From assembly GCF_018687785.1 (NCBI RefSeq), contig NZ_LTBL01000001.1:1417780-1481779 (forward strand): 64,000 nt of DNA, in the 5' to 3' direction. The notes below the pieces were generated by a model. The model was not told the DNA's origin and searched no databases. It was given only the letters and a program-made list of their open reading frames with translations. The stretch's first letter is position 1; each line of letters starts with the position of its first letter. Below are positions 8,104-17,570 of this stretch, piece by piece. The stretch comes from Methanovulcanius yangii. Lineage in GTDB: Archaea > Halobacteriota > Methanomicrobia > Methanomicrobiales > Methanomicrobiaceae. The position numbers and the translations under genes are program-made.

Positions 8104-11100
8104 GTGAAAGAGGTCACGAGCAGTTATCAGGCAGAGGATGTGGAGTCCGCGGTCCGCACCTTCTGGAATGAGGAAGATATCTATCGCAAAGTCAAAGAGA
8201 TGCATGCCGCCGACCCGGACTATTTCTTCGTGGACGGCCCCCCCTATACGACCGGGCATATACACCTCGGCACGGCATGGAACAAGATCATCAAGGACTC
8301 GATGCTCCGTTTCGAGCGGATGCAGGGCCAGAACGTCATCGACCGTGCAGGATACGACATGCACGGACTGCCCATCGAGGTGCGGGTGGAGCACGAACTG
8401 GGCTTCACCTCTAAAAAGGATATCGAGGCGTACGGGATTGCCTCATTCATCGAGCAGTGCAAGGAGTTTGCCATCACCCACAAGGACATCATGTCCGAAC
8501 AGTTCAAAAACCTCGGGGTCTGGATGGACTTTGACAACCCGTACCAGACCATCACCCCCGACTATGTCGAAGCGGCGTGGTGGACCCTGAAGCGGGCCGA
8601 GGAGAAAGGCCTCCTCGAACGGGGGTACCGGGTCGTCAACCTCTGCCCCCGCTGTGAGACCGCGATCGCGGACTCCGAGGTGGAATACTGGGACGAAGAG
8701 GACCCCTCGATCTTCGTGAAATTTCCCGTACAGGGCCGTGACAATGAATACCTCGTCATATGGACGACCACGCCCTGGACACTTCCCGCCAACGTCGCTG
8801 TCGCGGTCGATGTGGACTTTGTCTATGCCCGGGTCCGTGCGGTCAAGGACGGCAGGGAGGAGATCCTCTGGATCGGCGAACCCCTCGTGGAGGATGTCCT
8901 CCGGAAAGGGCGCTACCAGGACTTTTCCGTGCTGCAGACCGCCACCGGGGCCGACCTTGTCGGGACGACCTATGACTCACCCCTCGTAAATGTCGTCCCG
9001 ATGCAAAAGGAGATCGCCCACCGCGTCGTTGCGGCGGACTTCGTGACCATGGAAAACACCGGGCTCGTGCACATGGCACCGGGCCACGGGTGGGACGACT
9101 ACGTCGTCGGCCAGCGCGAGGGACTCGCCTCCGTCTGCCCCGTCGACCACTCGGGAACCTATACGGAAGATGCGGGCATCTTTGCCGGCATGTTCGTCAA
9201 GGACGCCGACGAGGCCGTCATGGAGGCCCTCGGCGACCATCTTCTTGCACGGACCACCATCGTCCACCGGTACGGCCACTGCTGGCGATGCAAGACTCCC
9301 ATCATCATGATCTCCACCGAGCAGTGGTTCCTCGCCATCCCGGCAATCAAGGAGAAGCTCCTCGAGGAGATTACAAAGGTCGAGTGGAAACCCGACTGGG
9401 CGGGGTCGGCACGGTTCCACGACTTCGTCGCCGATGCCCGCGACTGGTGCATCTCCCGGCAGCGGTACTGGGGCATCCCCATACCGGTCTGGCAATGCCC
9501 GTCCTGCGATGCACGCCGGGTCTTCGGCACCGTCGCCGAACTCAACGAGGCGGCGGGTTCGGACCTGACCGACCCGCACCGCCCCTACGTCGATACGATC
9601 ACCGTTCCCTGCGCCTGCGGCGGCGAAATGCGCCGTGTGGAGGACATCTTCGATGTCTGGTTTGACTCTGCGATGGCCTCCTGGGCAACCCTCGGGTTCC
9701 CCCGGAAAACTGAGGCCTTCGAACGCCTCTGGCCGGCATCGTTCATCACCGAGGGGCAGGACCAGACCCGCGGTTGGTTCTACTCACAGCTCGGCGCCTC
9801 GACGATCGCATTTGACCGGGCACCCTACAAGAAGGTGCTCATGCACGGCTTCGCACTCGACGCCGAAGGGCGCAAGATGTCCAAATCCTTCGGCAATGTC
9901 GTCACCCCCGAAGAGGTCATCGCAAAGGTGGGCGTCGACGTCCTGCGCCTGTACGTCCTCTCCGCAAGCGCTCCATGGGACGACCTGAAGTTTAACTGGG
10001 AGGGCGTGCGCACCACCAACCGGACGGTCAACATCCTCTGGAACGTCTACCGTTTCCCACTCCCCTATATGATCCTCGACGGGTTTACCCCCATGACCGG
10101 GGCGGACGGGGTCTGGAACGCCGAATATGTTGCTGAACACCTCGCTGAGATGCCGGACGAGGACCGCTGGATCATCTCCCGTGTCAACAGTATGGCCCGA
10201 ACAGTGACGAACGCCATTCCCGAGGGGATGCTGCACAAGGCCACCCGTGAAATCCTGACAACCATCCTCGAGGACATCTCCCGCTGGTATGTCCAGCTCG
10301 TCCGGCAGCGGATGTGGCTCGAGGAGGATGCCGTGGAGAAGGTGCAGGCATATGAGACGATGTACTATGTGATGCGCCGTCTTTGCACTGTCCTTGCCCC
10401 CTTTGCCCCCCACCTGACCGATCATATCTACGACAACCTCCGTACCGGTGACGACCCGCAGAGCGTCCACATGCTCCCGTGGTTTGCAGGGGAGGATGCA
10501 CTGGTTGACACGGACCTCGAGACGGAGATGGACGTCATCCGGTCCTTCGACGACGCGGTGGCAACCGCACGCCAGGAAGGCGGACGAAAACTCCGCTGGC
10601 CGGTGGGCGAGGTCACCGTCCTCACAGACGATGACGCGGTGGCAGCCGCCATCGGAACAATGAACGCTCTTGCCTGCCAGCGTGCCAACGCCCGTGGCGT
10701 GACCGTCGTTACCGGCGCATGGGAGAAGATGGGCTGGGCGGCAGCGGCGAACATGCGTGCCATCGGCCCGGAGTTCGGCAAGGAAGGACCGAAGGTGAAG
10801 GCGGCAATCGAAGCGGCCGATGCGGCCGCCCTGAGAAGCGCCCTTCTCTCCGAAGGAAGTGCCGATGTCGGCGGCTTCACCATCTCGACAAACCACGTGG
10901 AGTTCTCGGAGAAACTTCCCGGAGGGGTCTTTGCCGCCCCCATGAATGCCGCGACGGTCTGCGTCGATGTGACCCTCACCGACGCGCTCGAGGCCGAAGG
11001 CTACGCCCGGGAAGTGATCCGCCGTATCCAGGAGATGCGCCGCCAGATGGACCTGAACGTCGAGGACTTTATCAATGCGGCCGTCGTCATCGGAGACGCA

Positions 11101-11262
11101 CGGGTGCAGGGCCTCCTTGCCGGCTGGGAGAATGAGATTGCAGGCGAGGTCCGGGCAACGGCCTTCGCCATTGCGGATTACGCCGGCGAGGGCGACCTCG
11201 TGCAGGACTGGGATATCGAAGGTATCCCGGTCACCATCGCCCTTTCACGCGCGGAAGAGTGA
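8104..11262 (+). CDS. ileS: Isoleucyl-tRNA synthetase
   Basis: This class I synthetase of about 1052 residues charges tRNA-Ile. The HIGH-type motif GHIHLG is at 51-56 and the KMSKS motif at 591-595. A CP1 editing domain and a zinc-ribbon-like region with CPSCDARR and CACGGEM Cys pairs lie between them. An anticodon-binding C-terminal domain follows. I choose the GTG at 8104 because GAGGG precedes it and the product begins KEVTSSYQAEDVE; the longer frame from 8056 would include the promoter-like ATATATA. The 3' end overlaps convergent thg1 by 18 bases. Confidence 0.97.
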   Translation: MKEVTSSYQAEDVESAVRTFWNEEDIYRKVKEMHAADPDYFFVDGPPYTTGHIHLGTAWNKIIKDSMLRFERMQGQNVIDRAGYDMHGLPIEVRVEHELGFTSKKDIEAYGIASFIEQCKEFAITHKDIMSEQFKNLGVWMDFDNPYQTITPDYVEAAWWTLKRAEEKGLLERGYRVVNLCPRCETAIADSEVEYWDEEDPSIFVKFPVQGRDNEYLVIWTTTPWTLPANVAVAVDVDFVYARVRAVKDGREEILWIGEPLVEDVLRKGRYQDFSVLQTATGADLVGTTYDSPLVNVVPMQKEIAHRVVAADFVTMENTGLVHMAPGHGWDDYVVGQREGLASVCPVDHSGTYTEDAGIFAGMFVKDADEAVMEALGDHLLARTTIVHRYGHCWRCKTPIIMISTEQWFLAIPAIKEKLLEEITKVEWKPDWAGSARFHDFVADARDWCISRQRYWGIPIPVWQCPSCDARRVFGTVAELNEAAGSDLTDPHRPYVDTITVPCACGGEMRRVEDIFDVWFDSAMASWATLGFPRKTEAFERLWPASFITEGQDQTRGWFYSQLGASTIAFDRAPYKKVLMHGFALDAEGRKMSKSFGNVVTPEEVIAKVGVDVLRLYVLSASAPWDDLKFNWEGVRTTNRTVNILWNVYRFPLPYMILDGFTPMTGADGVWNAEYVAEHLAEMPDEDRWIISRVNSMARTVTNAIPEGMLHKATREILTTILEDISRWYVQLVRQRMWLEEDAVEKVQAYETMYYVMRRLCTVLAPFAPHLTDHIYDNLRTGDDPQSVHMLPWFAGEDALVDTDLETEMDVIRSFDDAVATARQEGGRKLRWPVGEVTVLTDDDAVAAAIGTMNALACQRANARGVTVVTGAWEKMGWAAAANMRAIGPEFGKEGPKVKAAIEAADAAALRSALLSEGSADVGGFTISTNHVEFSEKLPGGVFAAPMNAATVCVDVTLTDALEAEGYAREVIRRIQEMRRQMDLNVEDFINAAVVIGDARVQGLLAGWENEIAGEVRATAFAIADYAGEGDLVQDWDIEGIPVTIALSRAEE

Positions 11263-11973
11263 ACGAATATAGGCCGCCCCTTCCGGGGTGGAGAAGAGGG
11301 GCAGGTCTGCATCGGTCCTGACCACCCTCCGTTCGGCCTCCACGTGCTCCCCGGAGACAGGATTGAATCCTTTTTTTATGACCGGCACCCGCCGGACAAT
11401 GACACCGCGACGCTGCCACGACGGCGTCCTTGCAAGATTGACCCCCCGCTCGAACATAAAATCGTGCATGCCGGGTGCCTTCATGCCCTTCAGCTCCCGC
11501 GCCGCCTGCCGGGAGGTCATCCCCCCGTCGATGAGAGCCTGCTGGCAGTAGGCGTTGATGTGGTTGCGCCATGCCTCACGCTGGCGCAGGTCAAAGTAGG
11601 CACATGCGGCCGCTTCGTCGACCGGGATGATACGGGCGTCGAAAGAGAGCGGCGAGGAGACACCGAGGGCAAGAGTCAGGGCACTTGCGGCAAACCCCGC
11701 GCAGACGGAATCAATCTTCTCCACCCGGCCCCTGAATGGTGCCTGCAGGAAGCAGAGCGAGATTTCGTCCGAGAAGGTATATGCAAAGGCGGGTTCGAGA
11801 CCGGAATCCTCGATCAGCGCCCTGCAGACGTCAGCCATTGCATGGCAAAACCTCTCGTCATATGGTTTTTTCAGGCCCAGGTCCCGGGTCAGGCGGTGGA
11901 ACGCCCGTCCGTCGAGACGTACGATGAGAGGGGCAAATATTGTCAGATTTTTAAATATCTCTCTTTCTTCCAT
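11245..11973 (-). CDS. thg1: tRNA-His guanylyltransferase (Thg1)
   Basis: This 242-residue 3'-to-5' polymerase adds G-1 to tRNA-His. Metal-binding carboxylates are visible in VRLDGRAFHRL (D21) and YTFSDEISL (D69, E70). The HINAYCQQAL segment and a FKKGFNPVSG-like C-terminal region also fit the family. The ATG at 11973 gives MEEREIF, a typical N-terminus; no strong ribosome binding site is seen. The tRNA-His gene in this window (57013-57084) lacks an encoded G-1, so this enzyme has a clear substrate. It is convergent with and overlaps the end of ileS. Confidence 0.93.
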   Translation of the reverse strand: MEEREIFKNLTIFAPLIVRLDGRAFHRLTRDLGLKKPYDERFCHAMADVCRALIEDSGLEPAFAYTFSDEISLCFLQAPFRGRVEKIDSVCAGFAASALTLALGVSSPLSFDARIIPVDEAAACAYFDLRQREAWRNHINAYCQQALIDGGMTSRQAARELKGMKAPGMHDFMFERGVNLARTPSWQRRGVIVRRVPVIKKGFNPVSGEHVEAERRVVRTDADLPLFSTPEGAAYIRSLFRA

Positions 11974-12060
11974 GACAGAAGCGCTCAATGGTATGGGTGG
12001 GGCATTCCCGAAAAAAGTATTGGTCCGGCATTGGGAACTGCCGGAAAATGATGTTTGGCC

Positions 12061-12318
12061 TTAATCCTCCTTTTTCTCGAGCGAACCGACGAGATGGCGG
12101 ATGATGACCACATCACCGACCGCAAGTATGATGCGGTAGGGGATCTTGATTCCCTTGAAATTTTTCAGTTCAATGAGTTCGGGATTCAGCTTCGAGACGG
12201 CCAGGGACTCGATCTTTTTCCCGTCGACATTGATGACCACATCGTCCACATCACCGACATACACCGCTTTATCGGTATAGACGTGCATCCCGAACATTTC
12301 CGTTATTGCGCTCTTCAT
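12061..12318 (-). CDS. PRC-barrel domain protein
   Basis: This 85-residue protein consists of a single PRC-barrel domain, with the pattern VGDVDDVVINVDGKKIESLAV and IPYRIILAVGDVVII. Small PRC-barrel proteins are common in methanogens; related domains occur in RimM and photosynthetic reaction centres, and roles in RNA metabolism or division have been proposed. The promoter is shared with the divergent S2P protease gene, and the transcript appears leaderless. Confidence 0.85.
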   Translation of the reverse strand: MKSAITEMFGMHVYTDKAVYVGDVDDVVINVDGKKIESLAVSKLNPELIELKNFKGIKIPYRIILAVGDVVIIRHLVGSLEKKED

Positions 12319-12370
12319 TGGTATCGTTTTAGGGTATAATCATTAAATATTAAAAATATAATCCATTTCC
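12319..12370. promoter_or_regulatory. Bidirectional AT-rich promoter for two leaderless genes
   Basis: Only 52 bases separate the divergent ATG codons at 12318 and 12371. A near-palindromic CATTAAATATTAA tract sits close to the midpoint (12341-12353), about 25-28 bases from either start codon. That is the expected TATA-to-start spacing for leaderless transcripts in both directions. No ribosome binding site is seen on either side. Confidence 0.6.
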
Positions 12371-13528
12371 ATGGACAGTTCCATTCAGATCGGGACGATC
12401 AGCGGCATCCCGATCCGCATACATTTCACCTTTTTTCTGATCATCCCGATCTTCGCCTTCATAATCGGGACGCAGATCGACCTCACGGTCGCCCTCGTCG
12501 AACAGGTTTTCGGCCTCACCGAGCCGATCAGCACCGAATACATCACTACAGGAGTTATGCCCTATGTATTGGGAGCCATTCTTTCGTTTCTTCTCTTTAC
12601 GGGCGTATTCCTCCATGAACTCGCCCATTCATGGGTCGCCCTGAGGAAAGGGATGAAGGTCGGGTCCATCACCCTCTTCATTCTCGGGGGCGCATCCGAG
12701 ATCGAGGACGAGATCTCCCCCAACCCGCGTGACGAACTGCCGATGGCAATCGCAGGCCCCCTCATGAGCCTCTTTCTTGGCATAGTCTCCGAAGGTGTCG
12801 CATACGCAAGCCTTCTCTTTATCCCGAACGATGCGCTTGCCGGTCTCTTCTTCTATATCTTCGGGTATCTCGGCATCCTCAACATCATCCTCTTCGTCTT
12901 CAACCTTCTGCCGGCATTTCCCATGGACGGCGGGCGTGTCCTCAGGGCCATCCTCGCATTCTGGCTTCCCATCGACAGGGCAACAAAGATCGCCGCTGAA
13001 ATCGGGCGTATCGTCGCGATCATCTTCGGGATCATCGGCATCCTCTCCTTCAACCTTGTTCTGATCCTGATCGCGGTCTTCATCTATCTCGGGGCAGGGC
13101 AGGAAGCGGCGATGGTGCGCTACAACCTCCTCCTCAAGGGCTTGTATGTGAAGGATGCGATGACCTCTCCGGTGAAGGTCATCTCCCCCGATATGCCCAT
13201 CCACGAGGTGCTTGCCCTTATGCAGTCGACGCGGCATCTCGGGTTCCCCGTTGTCGAGCGGGGGGCACTCGTCGGCATGGTTACCCTGCAGGACATCCAC
13301 ACTGCCCCCCAGATCGACAGGGAGGCCCTCCAGGCCCGCGATATCATGACACGCGAGGTGGTGACGGTCGCCCCCGACAGCGGCCTCTACGAGGCGCTCA
13401 GGATACTTGCGCCAAACACCTTCGGCAGGATACCTGTCGTCCGGGACGGCGAGGTGGTGGGCATCGTCACCCGGTCGGACATTCTCAAAATAATGGAACT
13501 GCAGGAAGTCAGGGTCACAACCACCTGA
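12371..13528 (+). CDS. Site-2-protease-like zinc metalloprotease with CBS pair
   Basis: This 385-residue membrane protein is an M50-family intramembrane protease. The zinc motif HELAH is at 82-86 and the second catalytic motif NLLPAFPMDGG at 178-188, within several hydrophobic helices. A cytoplasmic CBS-domain pair (about 255-375) follows, containing VKDAMTSPVKVISPD and ARDIMTREVVTVAPD. CBS pairs bind adenosyl ligands and probably gate the protease; this is inference from the architecture, which is common in archaea. The substrate is unknown, and anti-sigma factors are not expected in archaea. Confidence 0.94.
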   Translation: MDSSIQIGTISGIPIRIHFTFFLIIPIFAFIIGTQIDLTVALVEQVFGLTEPISTEYITTGVMPYVLGAILSFLLFTGVFLHELAHSWVALRKGMKVGSITLFILGGASEIEDEISPNPRDELPMAIAGPLMSLFLGIVSEGVAYASLLFIPNDALAGLFFYIFGYLGILNIILFVFNLLPAFPMDGGRVLRAILAFWLPIDRATKIAAEIGRIVAIIFGIIGILSFNLVLILIAVFIYLGAGQEAAMVRYNLLLKGLYVKDAMTSPVKVISPDMPIHEVLALMQSTRHLGFPVVERGALVGMVTLQDIHTAPQIDREALQARDIMTREVVTVAPDSGLYEALRILAPNTFGRIPVVRDGEVVGIVTRSDILKIMELQEVRVTTT

Positions 13529-13546
13529 CGGCCCACTGATCCGTTG

Positions 13547-15205
13547 TTATCGTTCCCCGAACGTGAGGTACGGGTCCACAGGCGTCTCCGTCCCTATCGC
13601 CTGCCGGAATGAGGCCATGTCGGCAAAGGGGCGCCGGGCCATCAGCGAGGCCACCCGTTTCTTCCCGACACCGGGAATCCACTTCAGTGCCGACGGGGGG
13701 AGGGCATTGATGGCTATGGGTGCGGGAAGGCCCGTGACCGATCGCATCCCGTGCGAGACGACGACCGCATCGAGCGTCGTCCCTGACGGGAGGGACATTG
13801 GAATGCCGACGAGTATCGGATAGGAGCCCATCTGCCGGCCGAAACTGGTTTGTCCGCTCTCCTCCACCATCACATCCTTCAGGCAGGTGCCCTCGGGAAA
13901 CACCCTCCTGAGCATCGGGACGTCGAACTCCTTTCGCACCCGCTCCTTGAAGAGGCGGAACCGGGCATCATGCTCTCCGAGGGTGTTGTCTTCCCATGCG
14001 GCCGTCCCTTCGAACGGCATGAGCTGACGAATATTCACCCGCCGCACCATGAGGCCTTCCGCAAGGACATCTCGGAGGAAGACCTCGTTCATGTCATAAG
14101 TGGCCTCCGTCTCACCGGCGAGACCGCAGACGAAGTTGAGGCCGGGAAGGAGCTCCGGCACCCCGTTCCGTCTGCCGCTCCCCACCGTATTGACAATTCG
14201 GATGGCCTCCATCACGTCATCCGGCAGCGCCTTGAGGTTGTTTGCCCGCACCACCGCAGGGTCTGCCGTCTCCATCCCGAAGGCGGCAACATCCCCTGGC
14301 GTGTGCCACCGGACGATGGACTCGAGGGATTCGCGGGCAGCCTCCGGGTGGCGCGCAATCGTGCCGGGGTTGACATTGTCGATGTGCAGGGTCCGGAGGA
14401 GGGGGGCCGCCGTTCGGACGCCTTCGAAGAGCCGTTCGAGTGCCTCCGGGTCGGGCCGGGGAAACTCCCCTCCCCCCGTCGCGCCGTAGGCGAGGAGGTC
14501 GGGCTGGCGACCGAGGCGGAAATGAACCGCTCCTGCCGATGCGAGGGCCGCCACTTCCGCCAGGATGCCCGGCATCTCCCGCCGGCGTGGCAGTCCATAG
14601 AAGGGTTCGGTGCAGAACGAGCACCCCCCGGTGACGGCACGCGAACAGCCGCGTGCGGTCTCCAGCTCGCACATAACGCGGGGAAAGGATGGATGGTCGG
14701 TTATTACGGGTGCCCCGGCAACCGCCCATCGATCGATATCAGCGTAGGAGAGCGTCCCCTCTGGTTCACCGCCGGAAAGAAGGGCGTCGAGTGCTGCAGG
14801 AACTTCGCCGCTGAGAATATGACGGAATCCCGATATCGCGTGACGGACCGCCGCCTCTCCTCCTCCGGCGGAGCTCCCGAAGATGACCGGCCCGCCGAGT
14901 GCGGTCAGTGGATGCCGGAGGGCAGCCCCGATTTGCCGGATCTCGGTCAGGGATGCCGGGGTGCCGCCGAGATACTTCCCGGGCACCGTTACGCCCGCGA
15001 TCATGACCACGACATCTGCACGGTCGCATTCCTGTAACAGGGCGGCATCCTGCCGTATCTGGTCGATGGTGGCATACCGTACACGGTAGCCGTGTGAAGA
15101 GAGGACCCCGGCACAGTAGCGGATGTACGGTGCAATGTAGGGCGGCACGCCAAAACATGCGGGCTCGTCCACATATCCATCGATGATCCATGCATCAGAG
15201 GTCAT
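13547..15205 (-). CDS. COG1031-type radical SAM protein with C-terminal helix-hairpin-helix
   Basis: This 552-residue protein has an N-terminal B12-binding-like domain (about 60-150), then a radical SAM core with an unusual Cys spacing, C187-x7-C195-x2-C198, rather than the canonical x3. The C-terminus (about 500-530) contains a helix-hairpin-helix-like IPGVGKKRVASLMAR segment. This combination fits the archaeal COG1031 family, whose reaction is not known to me. It overlaps mptE by 11 bases and probably belongs to the same operon as the DHH phosphoesterase, suggesting shared expression rather than proving a shared pathway. Confidence 0.88.
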   Translation of the reverse strand: MTSDAWIIDGYVDEPACFGVPPYIAPYIRYCAGVLSSHGYRVRYATIDQIRQDAALLQECDRADVVVMIAGVTVPGKYLGGTPASLTEIRQIGAALRHPLTALGGPVIFGSSAGGGEAAVRHAISGFRHILSGEVPAALDALLSGGEPEGTLSYADIDRWAVAGAPVITDHPSFPRVMCELETARGCSRAVTGGCSFCTEPFYGLPRRREMPGILAEVAALASAGAVHFRLGRQPDLLAYGATGGGEFPRPDPEALERLFEGVRTAAPLLRTLHIDNVNPGTIARHPEAARESLESIVRWHTPGDVAAFGMETADPAVVRANNLKALPDDVMEAIRIVNTVGSGRRNGVPELLPGLNFVCGLAGETEATYDMNEVFLRDVLAEGLMVRRVNIRQLMPFEGTAAWEDNTLGEHDARFRLFKERVRKEFDVPMLRRVFPEGTCLKDVMVEESGQTSFGRQMGSYPILVGIPMSLPSGTTLDAVVVSHGMRSVTGLPAPIAINALPPSALKWIPGVGKKRVASLMARRPFADMASFRQAIGTETPVDPYLTFGER

Positions 15206-15815
15206 AGCCGATGAGGGAGAGGAGGGCCCGCGCCCAGAGAAGTTTACCGCGCTTCATGGGAGGAACCGACATGTCATCGAGATCGAACCCAAGGATGACG
15301 ACCTTGTCCGCCCCGAGGGCGTCGGCTGCAAAGACCGCACGGTCCCCGTCGGTAAACCCCCCCCAGTTGTGCACATGGCCGAACGGACGTGTCTGGCAGG
15401 TCAGGACCAGCGGCCCTTCGAACATCGGGACCCACCGCCGGACGAGGGGGATGTTGTCGCCATGGGCGTGAACCACCATCACCGTTCCCTCGCGGTTCAT
15501 CGCAACGAAGCTCTCCTCGGCGCCGTCGAGGTCGGTGAAGACCGCGTCCGGACGGATGCCCGCACGCCAGAGGAGATCGGCCGCGGCATCGGCGGCAAAG
15601 ACGGTTTCTTCGCAGCAGGGAAGGTCGTCCTTCAGGCACGGTGCATTCCCGCAGACGGTAACCGTCCGCCCGGCACAGAGTTCTTCCAGACGTGCGACAT
15701 CGTCTTGCGCCGTGAGCACGGCAGCAATCTCCGCAGCCTCCTCGTCACCTTCCCGGTCAAACCCGAAGGTATCAAGGATGCGGAGATAGTGAGGTTCCCA
15801 GTCCTCAAATCTCAT
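15195..15815 (-). CDS. mptE: 6-hydroxymethyl-7,8-dihydropterin pyrophosphokinase MptE
   Basis: This 206-residue protein resembles archaeal MptE, which activates 6-hydroxymethyldihydropterin with ATP during tetrahydromethanopterin synthesis. It carries the family features VCGNAPCLK, ADAAADLLWRAGIRPDAVFTDLDG, HAHGDNIP and a GFTDGDRAVFAA segment. The ATG at 15815 follows GAGGAA; a start at 15833 would include the ribosome binding site. Its ends overlap both neighbours by 11 bases, indicating a tight operon. Tetrahydromethanopterin is the C1 carrier of methanogenesis, which supports the methanogen assignment. Confidence 0.88.
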   Translation of the reverse strand: MRFEDWEPHYLRILDTFGFDREGDEEAAEIAAVLTAQDDVARLEELCAGRTVTVCGNAPCLKDDLPCCEETVFAADAAADLLWRAGIRPDAVFTDLDGAEESFVAMNREGTVMVVHAHGDNIPLVRRWVPMFEGPLVLTCQTRPFGHVHNWGGFTDGDRAVFAADALGADKVVILGFDLDDMSVPPMKRGKLLWARALLSLIGYDL

Positions 15816-17280
15816 TCGCTGATTCCTCTTCATCTATACCGACAATATGCATGAATTTCCTGAGAATCGGATCAATGATGAGTTCCAGCAGTTCGTCTTT
15901 GTTGCGGGCGAGCGTGAAGACAGAGAGGGGGATTGTTGCGGCGCCCATTGCGGAGTGCCCCCCCGCTTCGCCGATTCCCTCGAACGCCTCCTCCATCGCC
16001 TGCCCGATATTGAGCCGGATATCCTTGTTCCGGGCGGAGAATGCGATCACATTGTCGGTGATGCCATAGACAAGCGAGGTGTTGACCCCTTCCAGCTGGA
16101 TAAGGAGGTCCGCCGCCTGCGGGATGGCATCCCGGTTTCTGACGTACCCGACGCTGGAGAAGAGATAGCCCGAGAGAAGCCGGCGGTTTTTAATGGCATT
16201 GCCGAGCACCTCGAGCGTCTCCTGCGAAACCGACTGCGATGTGATCTTTTCCAGCAGTTCGGATTCCGTCAGCGGAAGGAGAAACGCGGCTAGGGTGAGA
16301 TCCTGCGGGGTGGTATTGCGCCGGAAACAGCGCGTGTCGGCCATAATGCCATAAAAAAGAGCGGTTGCGATGTTGGAGTCCACGGGGACATCGAGTTCCC
16401 GCAGGTACTGGGTCATGAGACTTGCGGTCGCACCCATGTCAGGCCGTTTATCGACAAAATCCGCAGCATTTTTCGCAAGATCGCCATTCGGGTGATGATC
16501 AATGATGATATTGACGTGGGACTCCTTTGGAAGCGCGTTGTTCACGCCGGGGGCCGGGGAATCGACGATCGCAAGGTAATCGCAGTCCCTGAGTATGTCC
16601 GGAGTAATGCGCTCCATCCTGATGTCGAGGAGATTGACAAAGGCACGGTTTTCCTGGTGACCAATCTTACCGTCATAGAGAATCCGGCATTCCAGTACAC
16701 CCTTACTCGCCGCTTTTCCGAGAGCGCACAGCGCCATCGCGCTGGAGATCGTATCCGGGTCAGGGTTGGTATGCGTGACGATTCCCATCGTACCCCGCCA
16801 GCTGGAGAGCAGGTCATTCAACCTGCGTGCCTGACGGGAGGACTGCAGTTTGCGTGCGTGGTGAACCGCCTTCTTCGCAAACACTTCCTGTGGGTGGAGT
16901 ACTTCATCTGCTCCAACTGCGGAGAGCAGGTCAACGGTCCCCGAATCGACGGCTCTGACGATGACGTACGCGGATGGAAATGTACTCTTGATGGTCCTGA
17001 CTGCCGCAAGATTGCCTTTTTCATCACTTGCGAGGACAAAGACCACACGCGGTACCGGGACTTCCCTGAGCATGTCCGGGTCTCCGATATCGCGAACGAG
17101 CGCCTCATATTTCTGATCCCTGAGATCCTGCACCTTGTGCTCGTCCCTATCTATGATGACGATGTCGGCAGTCTCTTTGAGGAGCTCGTAGAGAACATTG
17201 TATCCGATACTTCCGCATCCGAGTATCAGGTATTCGGTGGTTGCCGTCGTTTGAGATCCTTGCGGATTCGTCTCAGGCAT
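15805..17280 (-). CDS. RCK-N/DHH-DHHA1 phosphoesterase
   Basis: This 491-residue protein combines an N-terminal Rossmann RCK/TrkA-N domain (GCGSIG at 21-26, acidic strand end near D44) with a DHH phosphoesterase. DHH motifs are TNPDPDTISSA (about 171-181), VDSPAPG, IIDHHPNGD and MADTRCF. The DHHA1 substrate motif GEAGGHSAMGAA lies near the C-terminus. DHH-DHHA1 enzymes degrade short oligonucleotides or cyclic dinucleotides such as c-di-AMP, and RCK domains bind nucleotides. A nucleotide-sensing phosphodiesterase is therefore plausible, but the substrate is inferred. It is first in the operon with mptE. Confidence 0.88.
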   Translation of the reverse strand: MPETNPQGSQTTATTEYLILGCGSIGYNVLYELLKETADIVIIDRDEHKVQDLRDQKYEALVRDIGDPDMLREVPVPRVVFVLASDEKGNLAAVRTIKSTFPSAYVIVRAVDSGTVDLLSAVGADEVLHPQEVFAKKAVHHARKLQSSRQARRLNDLLSSWRGTMGIVTHTNPDPDTISSAMALCALGKAASKGVLECRILYDGKIGHQENRAFVNLLDIRMERITPDILRDCDYLAIVDSPAPGVNNALPKESHVNIIIDHHPNGDLAKNAADFVDKRPDMGATASLMTQYLRELDVPVDSNIATALFYGIMADTRCFRRNTTPQDLTLAAFLLPLTESELLEKITSQSVSQETLEVLGNAIKNRRLLSGYLFSSVGYVRNRDAIPQAADLLIQLEGVNTSLVYGITDNVIAFSARNKDIRLNIGQAMEEAFEGIGEAGGHSAMGAATIPLSVFTLARNKDELLELIIDPILRKFMHIVGIDEEESANEI

Positions 17281-17324
17281 GGTAAGGTAAGTTTCTGTTG
17301 TTCAGGGATAATTAAGGATCTCCG

Positions 17325-17336
17325 AAAAGTATATGA
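17325..17336 (+). promoter_or_regulatory. TATA-like element for tRNA-Lys
   Basis: AAAGTATATGA lies about 40 bases upstream of the mature tRNA-Lys 5' end, a reasonable distance for a short leader removed by RNase P. It also lies just upstream of the divergent phosphoesterase gene, so it may be used in either direction. Confidence 0.4.
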
Positions 17337-17370
17337 CCAATTACCTACCACGTAGTTAGGTCAAACGAGT

Positions 17371-17444
17371 GGGCCTGTAGCTTAGTCAGGAAGAGCGACG
17401 GACTCTTAATCCGTCGGCCAGGGGTTCAAATCCCTTCAGGCCCG
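17371..17444 (+). tRNA. tRNA-Lys (anticodon CTT)
   Basis: The 74-base sequence folds as a cloverleaf. The acceptor GGGCCTG pairs with CAGGCCC, with discriminator G. The anticodon arm ACGGA-CTCTTAA-TCCGT has anticodon CTT at 17405-17407, and the T arm has GGGGTTCAAATCCC. There is no encoded CCA and no intron. Confidence 0.97.
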
Positions 17445-17534
17445 TTTACATCTTTTTATGCGGATTTTAAGCAGATATTGAGGATTTTAATTTTTGTATT
17501 CCCACCGCAGGGGAGAGAAAGGGGCGGCAGATGT

Positions 17535-17553
17535 CCGGGGAGGAAAGCCCCGG
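17535..17553. repeat. GC-rich hairpin downstream of ABC ATPase gene
   Basis: CCGGGG (17535-17540) and CCCCGG (17548-17553) form a perfect 6-bp stem with a 7-base loop, 18 bases beyond the stop of the minus-strand ATPase gene. No T-run follows on that strand, so termination is uncertain. Confidence 0.4.
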
Positions 17554-17570
17554 TGCCCACCATGAAAAAG

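Noticed and set aside
13850-15037. 395-codon plus-strand frame
   Set aside because: Antisense to the COG1031 radical SAM gene; Arg/Pro-rich composition typical of a GC-rich shadow frame.
17505-17560. GAGGAAAG-like sequence suggesting RNase P RNA
   Set aside because: Only about 125 bases separate the flanking genes and the other conserved RNase P regions are absent; a simple hairpin explains it.
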